Shown: positions 18,635 to 26,072 of the stretch, in pieces
Layout: every line of letters begins with the position of its first letter
Position numbering within the stretch: the stretch's first letter is position 1
Source of the DNA: Microvirga rosea
GTDB lineage: Bacteria; Pseudomonadota; Alphaproteobacteria; Rhizobiales; Beijerinckiaceae
Assembly: GCF_020595095.1 (NCBI RefSeq)
Contig: NZ_JAJDOP010000004.1
Location: 310,001-374,000 of the forward strand
Length of the DNA: 64,000 bases
Direction: 5' to 3'
Translations under genes and position numbers: made by a program
The notes under the pieces: model-generated
Told to the model about the DNA's origin: nothing
What the model saw: the letters and a program-made list of their open reading frames with translations, nothing else
The model's database searches: none

Positions 18635-19134
18635 ATGGGCAGGCCGGTGGCATCCAAATCTTCATCCTCGATCACCCTGGACAGCTTTGATCTTGCGATC
18701 CTGAATATCCTCCAGCGGAACAATACGACCCCGTTGCGGGTCATCGGCGGGGCCGTCAATCTGTCCGCTCCGGCGGTGCAGCGCCGCGTCCGCCGGATGG
18801 AGGAGGCGGGCGTCATCCAGGCCAATGTCGCAGTGGTCGATCCGATCCGGTTGGGCAGCCCATCACCATCTTCGTCGAGGTTGAGGTCATCAGTGAAACC
18901 GCGGATCTGATTGATGCCGCCAAACAGGAGTTCGCTGCGGTTCCGGAGGTGCAGCAGTGCTACTACGTCACGGGGGAGGCTGATTTCTTGTTGGTGATCG
19001 TGGTGCCGACAATGACGGCTTACGACGCGCTCACACGGCGACTGTTCTTCGGCAACAACAACGTGAAACGATTCCGCACATCCGTCGTCATGGATCGCGT
19101 CAAGGTCGGATTGGCGGTTCCCCTGCTTGCGTGA
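18635..19134 (+). pseudogene. Lrp/AsnC-family regulator, interrupted by a 1-bp frameshift
   Basis: Two overlapping frames together encode a normal 166-residue Lrp protein. The first, from ATG 18635, has the helix-turn-helix (VIGGAVNLSAPAVQRRVRRM) and ends in wrong sequence after DPIRLG. From about 18856 a second frame continues QPITIFVEVEVISETADLID, EVQQCYYVTGEADFLLVIV and ends at 19134. One base is missing near 18854-18856. It is divergent from the ammonia-lyase operon and would be its natural regulator, activated or relieved by an amino acid. It may be a recent inactivation or a sequencing error, since the rest is intact. Confidence 0.8.
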
Positions 19135-19461
19135 CGTGAGATCCCGGGCCATCAGCGAGCGATCCCGGTGCGATTTTCACGAAGCAGCATATTTGAATGT
19201 CAAGAACTTGACTGTGGTCAGCCTTGTCTCGCCATACGCGACAGGATGATTTCACCGTCCGCGCAAAAAGGCCTCCGGATTCGTCGGTTCTTATCCCTAG
19301 ACTGCTGAATCAACTCGCCCGTACCGGAACGTGCGATTAAGCCCAGAATAATCCCAGCAGCGGCAGCGCCAAGGATCCATTGTCGTGCCGCAATCTCTCA
19401 CTGCCTATGGCTTTCATAAGCATAAGATAAGTGTCGAGAGGACTTGATTCATGAACGCACT
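19135..19461. other. Non-coding stretch left of the relic island
   Basis: About 330 bp with no supported gene on either strand. I searched it for a copy of the 3' end of the tRNA-Ile gene, as a left attachment site, and saw none. Confidence 0.45.
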
Positions 19462-19620
19462 ATGGGCTTTCCCGCCGCATTTGTACGTTGGTTGGGTCAC
19501 TCGGTCTTCTTCAATGCCTCCGCGCGGTTCGTACGCTTGGTAGAGGACTTTGAGCCAACCGGTGGCGATGTGATCTTCGCACGCGATCGACCCTCATGCT
19601 CTGCAAGTAAGCACTTTTAG
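19462..19620 (+). CDS. Short ORF of uncertain reality
   Basis: ATG 19462 opens 52 codons (MGFPAAFVRWLGHSVFFNAS ... SCSASKHF, TAG). There is no good ribosome-binding site and no recognised family; it could be the remnant of a longer gene at the edge of the island. From 19621 to 19848 only shadow frames were seen. Confidence 0.2.
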   Translation: MGFPAAFVRWLGHSVFFNASARFVRLVEDFEPTGGDVIFARDRPSCSASKHF

Positions 19621-19848
19621 GCCTCCAGATTTAAGCCACGAACCCCAGTTGAAGCACGAGCTTGCAGTTACAATATATCGTAAATTGTGTATAACATTAA
19701 CTCTGCAACTGATGCTATTTCGACTTTCCACCCCAGGGTGCCAACCATGGCCTATCTTTATCTACTCAACAGAATACCTGAAGGCTTTCGCCTTAGAGAT
19801 ATATTTGCGCCAACAACCGGAAGTGTCACGTATGGCTCAACCGATGGA

Positions 19849-20199
19849 CTAGAAACTGCTCGCTCCACCCGCAAGCCCAAGATACAAATGATGGAGTATT
19901 TCATGAACGAATATTTTAACTTTATCTTTCCAATGCTGTGGATTGATAAATATCATGGGAGGTTTATTATCTACCTGGGCATGACCCGCCTGACCTCTGG
20001 GTATAGTTGCATCTAAGAACGCCTGATTACCCGGAATAAGATTCTTGCTATGCGGGTTATCGGTAACAATAATATCTTTATCCTTGCTGTTGTTCAGCAA
20101 GATTTGAATATTCGGCAACGCCCCAAGCTCGTCAATCTAGCCTTGTACGCGATTTTTATAGATTCAGTAGGGATCAACGAAGAATTTGTACTCGCCCAT
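19849..20199 (-). pseudogene. Metallopeptidase-like protein with two in-frame stops
   Basis: Read from ATG 20199 the frame gives MGEYKFFVDPY, a TGA, IYKNRVQG, a TAG, then 96 open codons: IDELGALPNIQILLNNSKDK, VTDNPHSKN, and near the end KIFVHEILHHLYLGLAGG. HEILHH is an HExxH zinc-protease core, and the preceding IFINPQHW would fit a beta strand before it. All parts are in one frame, so this looks like one gene hit by two nonsense changes. The start lies two bases after the TAG of the secreted protein gene at 20202, implying coupled translation. Probably a dead effector or toxin protease; AT-rich composition marks it as acquired. Confidence 0.55.
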
Positions 20200-20201
20200 G
20201 A

Positions 20202-20585
20202 CTACTCAATTCCCTTGATGGTCGTTGGATGGTAGAGGCCGTTTGCATTGACAGAGTTGCAGTCGGTTAATTTAATCTCTTTTTCAGAGCTGTTGTTTCC
20301 CGTCTCAATTTTACACTTGAGCTGAGTCGCATCACGAAACTTAATATCTATATTTTTACCTACTAAATTCCATCTTCCCGAAAAATCGAAACTATATCCA
20401 TTGTCTGAACGCCATCCAAAGACCATCCTGCTTTTCTTAAAGCAGTACACGACCAATGTTGGGTATGTCGTTTTATTGTCAGATCGCTGCCAGCAGCCGT
20501 ATAAATTACTGTAGCTCGCGGCGTTAACTGGCCTAGCTAAGGCTGACAAAACTATTAGTTTCGCTGCTGCCGACAGTAATATCAT
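20202..20585 (-). CDS. Small secreted cysteine-containing protein, unknown
   Basis: A 127-residue protein with a signal peptide (MILLSAAAKLIVLSALARPV, cut near NAA-SY) and a mature part holding four cysteines (YGCWQR, VVYCFKK, LKCKIE, LTDCNS), likely two disulfides, in a beta-rich pattern. AT-rich codons unlike the surrounding chromosome. It is directly upstream of, and nearly overlaps, the broken metallopeptidase-like gene, so it might once have been its periplasmic partner or inhibitor; that is inference. I do not recognise a family. Confidence 0.55.
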   Translation of the reverse strand: MILLSAAAKLIVLSALARPVNAASYSNLYGCWQRSDNKTTYPTLVVYCFKKSRMVFGWRSDNGYSFDFSGRWNLVGKNIDIKFRDATQLKCKIETGNNSSEKEIKLTDCNSVNANGLYHPTTIKGIE

Positions 20586-20821
20586 AGACCCTCTCTCATT
20601 CCAACGCGAAACCTTACCTGAACTCGCTATTTGCCAAGCGCAACAGGCGACAGCATGTTATTACATATTATCAATCGCCGGTTCTAAAGTTGAGCCCGCT
20701 TTTAAAAATTTAGGCGAATGCGCTCCAGACGGCATGGCATGCGCTACAATCGACGGGGCCTATGACATAGACAAATCACCTCTCTTTTCCGTCCACTACA
20801 GACTAGCCTCCACTCGCCAAT

Positions 20822-21232
20822 CTAAAGCGCCTCTAACGCAAACCGAGCGTCCTCAACCCTGACGCCTTTTCTCCCTTGAGGCTCCTTAAGTCTGTACGTG
20901 AGCTCCTCGGCCGCATCGGCGAGACGATCGTGCTCCGGTCGCTCCTTGGACTGGATTGCCTCACGGATGGATAGAGCGAGCTTGCCCCGTTCCTTTGGGC
21001 CAACCAACCCTGTAATTCCAAGTATTAAGTCAATATCAGCTAGCAACTTATCTTTTTGGGATCGCGCGTTTCCATAAGCCAAATCATGATCTTTGAAGAC
21101 TTGATCTAACGCATTAACGGCTGGCACATCGAACTTTGTTCCGTTTAACTTGCCCCCTGTCCACCCAGGACCGCCATAGTTTCCATAGGTTGGCAGTCCT
21201 TTTGACGTTATATCGTAGTGGACTGCGCTCAT
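20822..21232 (-). CDS. Phospholipase A2-like domain protein with a charged C-terminal tail
   Basis: A 136-residue protein. Residues about 12-60 match the minimal phospholipase A2 core as found in bacterial toxins and in parvovirus VP1: the calcium loop in YGNYGGPGWTGGK and the active-site helix ALDQVFKDHDLAYGNA with its His-Asp pair. Residues about 85-120 (IREAIQSKERPEHDRLADAA, EELTYRL) form a charged helix almost repeated at the end of the protein encoded at 21653-21967. No signal peptide. The enzyme activity and target membrane are inferred; a phage lysis or effector role would fit the island setting. Confidence 0.6.
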   Translation of the reverse strand: MSAVHYDITSKGLPTYGNYGGPGWTGGKLNGTKFDVPAVNALDQVFKDHDLAYGNARSQKDKLLADIDLILGITGLVGPKERGKLALSIREAIQSKERPEHDRLADAAEELTYRLKEPQGRKGVRVEDARFALEAL

Positions 21233-21288
21233 TTTATTGCCTACTGTATTTCAAGAGCTGGAAAAGCACCGCGTAGGAAACAGCTGAC

Positions 21289-21507
21289 ATGAGATTTGCA
21301 GCTATGCTATTCGGCGCCGCGCTTGGTTGCTGCGTTGGATATTTAATCGCAGAGTGGCTGTTTGATTTGCTGATTACATTTTCAGAAGAGAGTGAAAGTC
21401 ATTCACAATACACATTCTTGCTTTACATTATGACTTTTGGGGGCGCTTCGTGGGGCTTGGGCATCGGTGGCGCGGTCGGCTTCTTTCTCTGCAGAACCGA
21501 TAGCTAG
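21289..21507 (+). CDS. Small two-helix membrane protein
   Basis: A 72-residue protein: hydrophobic helix at about 4-30 (MLFGAALGCCVGYLIAEWLF), a short acidic loop (SEESESHS), and a second helix at about 42-67 rich in glycine (GGASWGLGIGGAVGFFLC). Divergent from the phospholipase-like gene with a 56-base gap. No family recognised; membrane immunity protein, holin-like or simple hypothetical are all possible. Confidence 0.5.
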   Translation: MRFAAMLFGAALGCCVGYLIAEWLFDLLITFSEESESHSQYTFLLYIMTFGGASWGLGIGGAVGFFLCRTDS

Positions 21508-21652
21508 ATAAAAGATGCTAACAGAAATTGCAACATTATATAATAAGGCAATCTGAGGCTGTGAGTTTCCCAATATCTGAACAATTCCGAGACTTGCCTA
21601 ACCCCATGGGCTGGCTCGTCCTCCTTAGTTGGGCCGAGCGCAATTCCAGCAA

Positions 21653-21967
21653 TTAGCGACGTCGGTCTCTTATATTTGGCTCCAGCCTATTCTTAAGCTC
21701 TTCAACCGCATCGGCAAGGCGATCATGCTCCAGTCGCTCGTTAGACTTGATCGCCTCACGAATGGCGGTCGCGTGATCCTTCACCGCCTCCACAAGATCC
21801 CGCAAGGTCATGCTGTCGACGATCGCCGCGCCCATGATCGCCATCGGTGGGTCCATCGGGATGATCTTCTTGGCCGTCTCGCCCGCACGCGCACCCCGCC
21901 AAGCGGCAAGCACTGCAATGACCAGCGTCCCAACGGCGACGGCGTCAGCGACGGTAATACCGAGCAT
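21653..21967 (-). CDS. Membrane-anchored protein sharing its C-terminal tail with the phospholipase-like protein
   Basis: A 104-residue protein starting MLGITVADAVAVGTLVIAVL, one membrane helix, then a cytoplasmic segment (ARAGETAKKIIPMDPP) and a charged helical tail, IREAIKSNERLEHDRLADAV, EELKNRLEP. The tail matches that of the gene at 20822 at roughly three of four positions over about 33 residues, and the DNA (about 20880-20970 and 21675-21765) is also alike. The longer frame to 22048 runs into integrase remnant and is not used. Function unknown. Confidence 0.55.
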   Translation of the reverse strand: MLGITVADAVAVGTLVIAVLAAWRGARAGETAKKIIPMDPPMAIMGAAIVDSMTLRDLVEAVKDHATAIREAIKSNERLEHDRLADAVEELKNRLEPNIRDRRR

Positions 21968-22040
21968 CGAATCCGGTCCGAAAAATACAGAATACCTCGG
22001 CCATCGCCAGAAGCGCATAAACAGCCGTGCCAGTCGAAGC

Positions 22041-22412
22041 GATTCCATTCGCTCGAAATGTTCCTTCCGCGATCAACCACGCGGCCTGCCCCAGGTGACC
22101 CGCACACGCTGCGCGCCACACCGCAGCGACATGGTTGATGCAGCTCGGCGTCGACAAGTGGGAAGCAGGTAGGTTTTTCGGGATGAGCGTCGAGATGCTG
22201 GGTCGGGTCTACGGTCATCACCACCCGATCATTTGAAGACTGCCGCCAATGCACTTGGCTATCGTCCGCGCCCGGAAAAGCCGATCAAATCAATCGATGA
22301 AAAATTGGTTGGTTCATTGGTTGAGGATTGGGGGAGCGGAAGAACACTGCCTAAGTGTTTGATAACAATGGTGGGCCCGGCAGGACTCGAACCTGCAACC
22401 AGACCGTTATGA
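22041..22412 (+). pseudogene. Tyrosine recombinase (integrase) C-terminal remnant overlapping tRNA-Ile
   Basis: Pieces in shifting frames line up with the end of a phage/island integrase: [58 protein letters not shown], then after another shift [20 protein letters not shown] and finally VGPAGLEPATRPL, which is the tRNA gene read on its other strand, ending at TGA 22412. The catalytic HxxR (HTLR) box region, the second His and the Tyr (VYGHHH) are visible. At least three small indels separate the pieces, so it is dead. The amino-terminal two thirds are gone. Confidence 0.8.
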
Positions 22413-22446
22413 GCGGCCGGCTCTAACCATTGAGCTACAGGCCCCC
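22371..22446 (-). tRNA. tRNA-Ile (CAT anticodon, lysidine type)
   Basis: Read on the minus strand: acceptor GGGCCTG pairs with CGGGCCC; D arm GCTC/GAGC; anticodon stem GGCCG/CGGTC with loop CTCATAA, so anticodon CAT; T arm GCAGG TTCGAGT CCTGC; 3' end ACC. The body resembles bacterial tRNA-Ile2, whose CAT is changed to lysidine-AT to read AUA, rather than initiator or elongator Met. The 3' end faces the relic island, the usual target of integrases. Confidence 0.9.
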
Positions 22447-22720
22447 TTTAGGGAGTCAGGCATTCCATAGCTGAGAAGGCCTCGCTCGTCACCCCTCATC
22501 ATGCCTTGTTCGCGGCCCAGGCCGCAAATGGTCTCGTGGGAACGACCCGCCCTGCAAGGGAAGGACCAAGACGAGAACCGGGCCCTTCTTAGCGCATTCT
22601 GCGTTGGAGGCAAGGCTGAGGCTGTCCGGCTCCGACGGATGCTTGTCGTGCGGCCCCTCGTCCATGCTTCAGATAACTCCACCTAGGGCGGCGTCTTTCC
22701 CGCCCGTATGGGAAGCAGGA

Positions 22721-23905
22721 TCACGAGGCCATCCGGGGACGGGTGAAGACCCGCCAGTAGGAGATGGCGAAGCCAACGAAGGCTCCGGCCCAGGCCAGGC
22801 CCGCGACATGAAGAAGCGGGGTGGTCCAAGCAGGATGGATGGCGGCGCAAACGCGTGCGAGGGCGCCGACCACGAGCAGGAAATACAGCCCCTGTATGGT
22901 CGCCGACGCGACCAGCGCCCGGCCCGTGTGCCCGAGGCTGGCTCGGGACATCACGGCGAGCGTCATGACTCCCATCGCCCCTCCGGACCAGGCGTGAATT
23001 CCAGCGGCAGCTGGCAGAAGGCTCAAGGATGCAAGCCCCGTCAGGATAAAGCCGAGCGGGACAAACGCGTAGGCGATATGCAGGATCAGGACCAGACGGT
23101 CGCGCCAGGTGCGCTCCCCTGCCCAGCGTGCGAGCCGCGCCCCTTGGAGCACACCGGCTGCCATCAGAGCCGCTCCGGTCCCATTCCATTCAGGCGCAGC
23201 GATCCAGGCCACAAGGGCCACGCCTGCGGCGGCCATACTGACCACATCAAAGGGACCAAACGGTGCCGGCAGACGTCCAGGGTTTTCGCGGACGAGCCAA
23301 TTACGGGTGAAACTGGGAATGATGCGCCCGCCGATCAGCATGATCAGCATCATGGTGGCGGCGATCCCGAAGCGGATGCCGTAGTCGGCAGCACCGAAAA
23401 AATGTGCCTCGATATGGAAGAGAAGGTTACCGACAACAAGGAAGCCGAGAGCGATAAGGACCTTGAGGTTGCGCCAGTTCTTTCCTTTGATGATCTCGCG
23501 GGCCATGGCGGCGGCAACAAGAAGCAAGAAGGCGCTATCGATGATCGTCGCAGATCCCCATCCGATCCAGGCAGAGGTCGTGACGGCGATCCGACCGACA
23601 ACCCAGAGCAGGACGAGGACGAGCAGCGGTTTCCCTTGAAGCGGCATGCGTCCGGTCCAGTTGGGGACCGCTGTCAGCAGGAAGCCCGTGATCACCGCCG
23701 GGAGGAACCCATAAAGCATCTCATGGATGTGCCAATCCCGGGGAGCAAAGGCTGTCGACAGTTCCAGTTCCCCGTAAAACATCGGCAGCCATGCAAGAAT
23801 GGCCAAACCGGCATAAAGGGAGCCGAACAGAAAGAACGGCCTGAAGCCATAGGACAGGAGCGCGGGCCCCTTATAGTCCCGAAGGCGGGGAATCGGAGCC
23901 ATCAT
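22721..23905 (-). CDS. nnrS: NnrS-family haem-copper membrane protein
   Basis: A 394-residue protein with about twelve membrane helices. The family start is clear (LLSYGFRPFFLFGSLYAGLA, RDWHIHEMLYGFLPAVITGF), with conserved FHIEAHFFG and GGRIIPSFTRNWL and the late HAWSGGAMGVMTLAVMSRA. NnrS proteins protect cells under nitric oxide stress; the exact mechanism is unsettled. It overlaps the ccoG gene by four bases (ATGA), so both are co-translated. First gene of the denitrification region next to the tRNA. Confidence 0.88.
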   Translation of the reverse strand: MMAPIPRLRDYKGPALLSYGFRPFFLFGSLYAGLAILAWLPMFYGELELSTAFAPRDWHIHEMLYGFLPAVITGFLLTAVPNWTGRMPLQGKPLLVLVLLWVVGRIAVTTSAWIGWGSATIIDSAFLLLVAAAMAREIIKGKNWRNLKVLIALGFLVVGNLLFHIEAHFFGAADYGIRFGIAATMMLIMLIGGRIIPSFTRNWLVRENPGRLPAPFGPFDVVSMAAAGVALVAWIAAPEWNGTGAALMAAGVLQGARLARWAGERTWRDRLVLILHIAYAFVPLGFILTGLASLSLLPAAAGIHAWSGGAMGVMTLAVMSRASLGHTGRALVASATIQGLYFLLVVGALARVCAAIHPAWTTPLLHVAGLAWAGAFVGFAISYWRVFTRPRMAS

Positions 23906-25347
23906 GGGCCTCCTTCAACAGGGATGAAAGCATCCTGCGCCGCCACCGTCCTGCCGGATTCGAGATCCGTCGCGGTCACGGTGATGGCTCGCCAATCGTT
24001 CGCGGAGGCGGAAACGAGGACACGAAGTTCGCGTGTGGCATCGGGGGCAACAGCGACCGTTGCATCATCGCCGATGACCTCAATGGAGGACTCCCGCAGA
24101 CCAGACACCTCAAGCCGGAAATCGCGCTCCACATCAGCCTTGTTGTAAAGCCGAACCGTGTAGCCGTTCCGAACGCGGCCGTCCGACAGCCGCACCGCGA
24201 CTGGGTTGCGATCGTGAATGACCGAAATCTTGGCATCGCTGCGCAGAGAGAGGCTCACTCCCATCACCGCCATCAGCGCGACGATGGACAGGCCCAGAGC
24301 CACGGTCTTCGGCCGCACGACACGCCGGCGCGGCGGTTCCTTGCGATGAGCCCGCTCGATATTTGTCCAAGCCTCATAGTCTATGAGACCGCGTGGACGG
24401 TCGAGCTTCGTCATCACGGAATCGCAGGCATCGACACACAGACCACAGTTGATACAAGCGAAATTCGGACCTTCTCGGATATCGATGCCGATCGGGCAAA
24501 CGTTCACGCATTGCAGGCAGTCGACGCAGTCGCCCGCAGGCTCGCCCTTTGCCCTGAGGTCAGCAGCCTTCTTGGCCGAGGCGCGTGGCTCACCGCGATA
24601 ATCGCGGTAGTTGACGGTCAGGGCTTCAGGATCCCAGATCGCTCCCTGCAAGCGAGGCCACGGGCACATCCAAGTGCAGACCTGCTCACGTGCAAAGCCC
24701 GCGAGGGTGTAGGTGGTGGAGGTTAGAATGCCGACCCACGCATAAGAGAGGACAGACGCCCTCCCCGTCGCCAACTCGACGAGAAGCGTCGGAGCATCGG
24801 CGAAGTAGAGCACAAAAGCGCCCCCCGTCACCATGCCGATCAGAATCCAGACCGTGTGCTTGAAACCAATCTCCAGTACGCGCCTCGAGGTCAGGGGCGC
24901 GCCACGTTTCTTCAGCCGCTCTCTCCGGTCGCCCTCGACCCAGCGTTCAACGAGAAGAAACATGTCGGTCCAAACGGTCTGAGGGCAGAAATAACCGCAC
25001 CAGACTCGTCCCGCGACGGCATTGAGCCAAATGAGGATCAATGTGGCTAGGATCAAAAGGCCCGTGAGGTAATAGACCTCCTGCGGCCAGATCTCGACGA
25101 AAAAGAAATAAAGACGCCCCCGCTCGAAATCGAGGAGAACAGCTTGGTCGGGTTGACCCGGACCTCTTGCCCAGCGGACGAACGGCAGCACGTAGTAGAT
25201 GGTCAGACAAACGATCAGCGCGATCCACTTGAGGCGCCGGTAGCGGCCTGACACGGATTGCGGAACGACCTTCTCGGCAATCACTCCGCGCTTGGGCTTG
25301 CGCAGATGAGCACGTTCAGGTTTGAAGCTGATGTCGAGCGTCGCCAT
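23902..25347 (-). CDS. ccoG: Cytochrome oxidase accessory protein CcoG (FixG/RdxA)
   Basis: A 481-residue membrane iron-sulfur protein that reduces Cu(II) for assembly of the cbb3 oxidase. It has five or so helices in the first 230 residues (including WCGYFCPQTVWTDMF, a conserved Cys-Pro pair), then a double 4Fe-4S domain (CVDCLQCVNVCPIGID and CINCGLCVDACDSVM), and a C-terminal periplasmic domain of the FixG type (ESGRTVAAQDAFIPV). Usual partners ccoNOP and ccoS are not in the window. Coupled here to nnrS, it may serve copper delivery to nitrite reductase or NO defence; that is inferred. Confidence 0.92.
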   Translation of the reverse strand: MATLDISFKPERAHLRKPKRGVIAEKVVPQSVSGRYRRLKWIALIVCLTIYYVLPFVRWARGPGQPDQAVLLDFERGRLYFFFVEIWPQEVYYLTGLLILATLILIWLNAVAGRVWCGYFCPQTVWTDMFLLVERWVEGDRRERLKKRGAPLTSRRVLEIGFKHTVWILIGMVTGGAFVLYFADAPTLLVELATGRASVLSYAWVGILTSTTYTLAGFAREQVCTWMCPWPRLQGAIWDPEALTVNYRDYRGEPRASAKKAADLRAKGEPAGDCVDCLQCVNVCPIGIDIREGPNFACINCGLCVDACDSVMTKLDRPRGLIDYEAWTNIERAHRKEPPRRRVVRPKTVALGLSIVALMAVMGVSLSLRSDAKISVIHDRNPVAVRLSDGRVRNGYTVRLYNKADVERDFRLEVSGLRESSIEVIGDDATVAVAPDATRELRVLVSASANDWRAITVTATDLESGRTVAAQDAFIPVEGGP

Positions 25348-25419
25348 CGGACACCTTGGAAAAAAGATGCCGCCGCGATTAAAATGTCGCGACGGCCTGG
25401 AGCATTCTGGCCTTTGGCA

Positions 25420-25875
25420 TTACTGCGCGGCAGCCTTGGTCGTCCCGAGCTTGTCGAAGAGATTGGTGAAGGCCTGCTTGGCCTTGCCGGGATGGGTTGC
25501 CGCTTTCGCCTGATCAATGTTGGTCGGCTCGCCGACTATCACCATGCCGACCATGCCCATGCCATAATGCGGCTTGCACTTGAAACCATAGACGCCGGCC
25601 GTGTCGAAAGTGACCGCGATCTCCTCGTTGACCTTGCCGACAAAAGCTTTTCCGCCGGCAGGCATCATCGTCTCGATGCTCTCGACATTGTGGCCCTTGT
25701 CCGCCGCGACGAACTTGACCGTGTCACCTGGATTGACCTTCACAAGCGCCGGCTCAAATACCATGACGCCCTCGGTGCCCTTGTTGAGCATCTTCACTTC
25801 GACCTCAGCTGCGTCCGCAGCGCCCGCGAATCCGAGAGCCGCCACAAGAGCACCGAGCACGATTACCTTCCGCAT
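25420..25875 (-). CDS. Pseudoazurin (blue copper electron carrier)
   Basis: A 151-residue secreted type-1 copper protein that passes electrons to copper nitrite reductase. A signal peptide (MRKVIVLGALVAALGFAGAA, cut after ADA) precedes a cupredoxin with all ligands: the His of DKGHNVES and the Cys, His and Met of FKCKPHYGMGMVG. The start at 25875 has GGAGAAAGATC in front; upstream ATGs are not needed. An NnrR-type box lies about 100 bp upstream (25972). NirK is encoded 15 kb away, so the pair form one electron path in the periplasm. Confidence 0.93.
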   Translation of the reverse strand: MRKVIVLGALVAALGFAGAADAAEVEVKMLNKGTEGVMVFEPALVKVNPGDTVKFVAADKGHNVESIETMMPAGGKAFVGKVNEEIAVTFDTAGVYGFKCKPHYGMGMVGMVIVGEPTNIDQAKAATHPGKAKQAFTNLFDKLGTTKAAAQ

Positions 25876-25971
25876 GATCTTTCTCCTTACGGGGTGTATT
25901 CCGACGAGCCTCAGGAACGGCTCTTGAGGAGATGTCATACGCTTCGTTAGGCGGGATCTGTTTGATTTGGC

Positions 25972-25985
25972 GCAAGGAGTCGCAA
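25972..25985 (-). promoter_or_regulatory. NnrR/DNR-type box upstream of pseudoazurin
   Basis: TTGATTTGGCGCAA, a TTG-N8-CAA palindrome centred about 103 bp before the pseudoazurin start. Confidence 0.6.
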
Positions 25986-26072
25986 TTTTCCGAAAAACAC
26001 TTTTTTTGCGACGCCGTCCCTTTCAGGAAATTCCTCATCCGATCAGGCGTCCAGGCCCCACGGATCGGATCG

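Noticed and set aside
19135..19640. Left attachment site of the island (copy of the tRNA 3' end)
   Set aside because: No stretch like the tRNA T arm and acceptor end was found by eye.
19649..20016. Two overlapping plus-strand frames in the island
   Set aside because: No ribosome-binding site; one lies opposite the metallopeptidase-like frame, which has a recognisable motif.
20515..20862. A plus-strand open frame of about 115 codons (CQAQQATACYYILSIAGSKV and onward)
   Set aside because: It has no start codon until two thirds through, and overlaps the secreted protein and the phospholipase-like gene on the other strand. It could be a remnant, but I cannot support it.
22407..22682. A minus-strand frame ending in CSSMVRAGRS
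   Set aside because: It runs through the tRNA gene, a common annotation artefact, and has no other support.
22604..24148. A 514-codon plus-strand frame
   Set aside because: Low-complexity shadow of nnrS and ccoG; no ribosome-binding site or family.
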